A DNA stretch of 64,000 nucleotides, taken from assembly GCF_001522545.3 (NCBI RefSeq), contig NC_031773.1, forward strand, positions 44,188,786 through 44,252,785. Direction: 5' to 3'. Below are positions 63,401 to 64,000 of this stretch, one piece after another. The DNA comes from Parus major. Its lineage: Eukaryota > Chordata > Aves > Passeriformes > Paridae. Within the stretch, counting starts at the first letter, position 1; each line of letters starts with the position of its first letter. The position numbers and the translations under genes were made by a program. The notes beneath the pieces were generated by a model. It made no database searches, was not told the DNA's origin, and was given only the letters and a program-made list of their open reading frames with translations.

Positions 63401-64000
63401 GTTGAAACTTGGTGCTTAAAACATATGATTGGAGCATCTGAAGAAGAGAGGCAGTTATTAGTGAAGTGCTTCTAACTTTCCATTAGAAGATAAGGAATTT
63501 GTAGTCATATAGTCTGGGATGGGGAGCTCTTTGTTACTAGTATGAGTGAATTTGCTTTCCTGAGTGGATTGTACTGGAGTAAAAACACTCTGAAATTAGT
63601 ATTTTTTCTCTAAGCTTCTAAAGAACACCTCTTAAATAGAAAGTGTAGTGGGTTGAGGTGGGGAACTGATTGTAGGTTGGAGGAAGGAAGAGAATACAGT
63701 GTCTGGTAAGTATTTAAGAAGGGGTTAGAAGATATTTCCTCTGTTAACTTTGTAAAGAACTTTGGAGAATTGGGCTGAAATCTACAATTCCAAAAAAACC
63801 ACAAACTTGAATCTGTTTGGACCTGAGGTCTGTGCATTTGCTTTATAAAATACTTCAGTGACTTTGGAATGAAGTGAGGCACTTGTGCTCCCTCTGCTGG
63901 GCATTTAGTAGCTGTTATACAGAATTTATCATGGAACCATAAAGCTGATCAGCTTCTAGTTTCACTGCCCCTCTCAAGTAATAAATACTTTTCAGCCTGT
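60486..64000. other. TMPO: TMPO intron 4 (incomplete)
   Basis: At least 3.5 kb with a GT donor; the acceptor is outside the window. I looked for the next LAP2 exon (the Ser/Thr-rich part after EHNQ) and did not find it. A 126-codon frame at 61820-62200 has no LAP2-like content. A CTCF-like motif on the minus strand lies at 63887-63900. Confidence 0.75.
63887..63900 (-). promoter_or_regulatory. CTCF-like motif
   Basis: On the minus strand it reads CCAGCAGAGGGAGC, a close match to the CTCF core. It points towards the + orientation motif at 37209, so the two are convergent across the tRNA/TMPO block. Confidence 0.4.

Larger units (their letters stand above)
48010..64000 (+). other. TMPO: TMPO gene, 5' part (runs off the right edge)
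   Basis: Four consecutive coding exons at 48173-48415, 55956-56082, 58263-58418 and 60385-60485 join in frame into 209 residues (627 nt, no stop). All introns are GT-AG, with phases 0, 1, 1 and then 0 after exon 4. The protein is plainly LAP2: LEM-like domain, acidic Ser-rich linker, LEM domain, SDNEE segment, then the basic segment that follows in membrane isoforms. LAP2 links chromatin to the lamina through BAF and lamins. The lamin-binding region, transmembrane helix and 3' UTR are outside the window. The listed start is an estimated transcription start. Confidence 0.95.

Noticed and set aside
1..64000. CRISPR arrays, insertion sequences, operons and other prokaryotic features
   Set aside because: None is present. 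The spliced TMPO gene, nuclear tRNA genes, CpG islands and CR1 elements show this is bird-like nuclear DNA.

Overview
This is a window of vertebrate nuclear DNA, most probably from a songbird or close relative. Four things point that way: a long AT-rich gene-free stretch with rare sharp CpG islands; pieces of the avian CR1 LINE; a degraded retroviral LTR of a type I know from passerine genomes; and the 5' part of TMPO (lamina-associated polypeptide 2, LAP2) with short introns. There are no bacterial-style genes, operons or CRISPR arrays.

Layout. From 1 to about 40.1 kb I see no convincing protein-coding gene. This desert holds simple repeats, two CR1 fragments (about 23.76-24.26 kb), an isolated CpG island (24.37-24.72 kb) with a 67-codon ORF of unknown meaning, a perfect 16-bp hairpin (28.6 kb), an LTR (32.97-33.54 kb) and a CTCF-like motif (37.2 kb). 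At 40.3-41.3 kb a GC-rich island carries three intact nuclear tRNA genes: tRNA-Asp(GTC) on +, an identical tRNA-Asp(GTC) on - (convergent, 110 bp apart), and tRNA-Trp(CCA) on +, each with a pol III T-run terminator. An old CR1/L3-like LINE fragment lies at 42.3-42.7 kb.

From about 47.5 kb to the right edge lies TMPO on the + strand. A CpG-island promoter with two CCAAT boxes 32 bp apart leads into coding exon 1 (48173-48415), exon 2 (55956-56082), exon 3 (58263-58418) and exon 4 (60385-60485). Phases agree at every junction and give an unbroken N-terminal 209 residues. These hold the LEM-like domain, the LEM domain that binds BAF, and the start of the membrane-isoform region. The lamin-binding segment, the transmembrane helix and the 3' end lie beyond 64000.

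Points most worth checking: (1) a second CpG island inside TMPO intron 1 ends in an ATG-GGG-donor arrangement whose phase fits exon 2, so it may be an alternative first exon giving a LAP2 without its LEM-like domain; (2) the intron that carries the LAP2-alpha exon in mammals has no such exon here, but has a strong acceptor that would give a short soluble LAP2; (3) the two identical tRNA-Asp genes form a 72-bp perfect inverted repeat; (4) convergent CTCF-like motifs flank the tRNA/TMPO block. I found no clearly new biological system.
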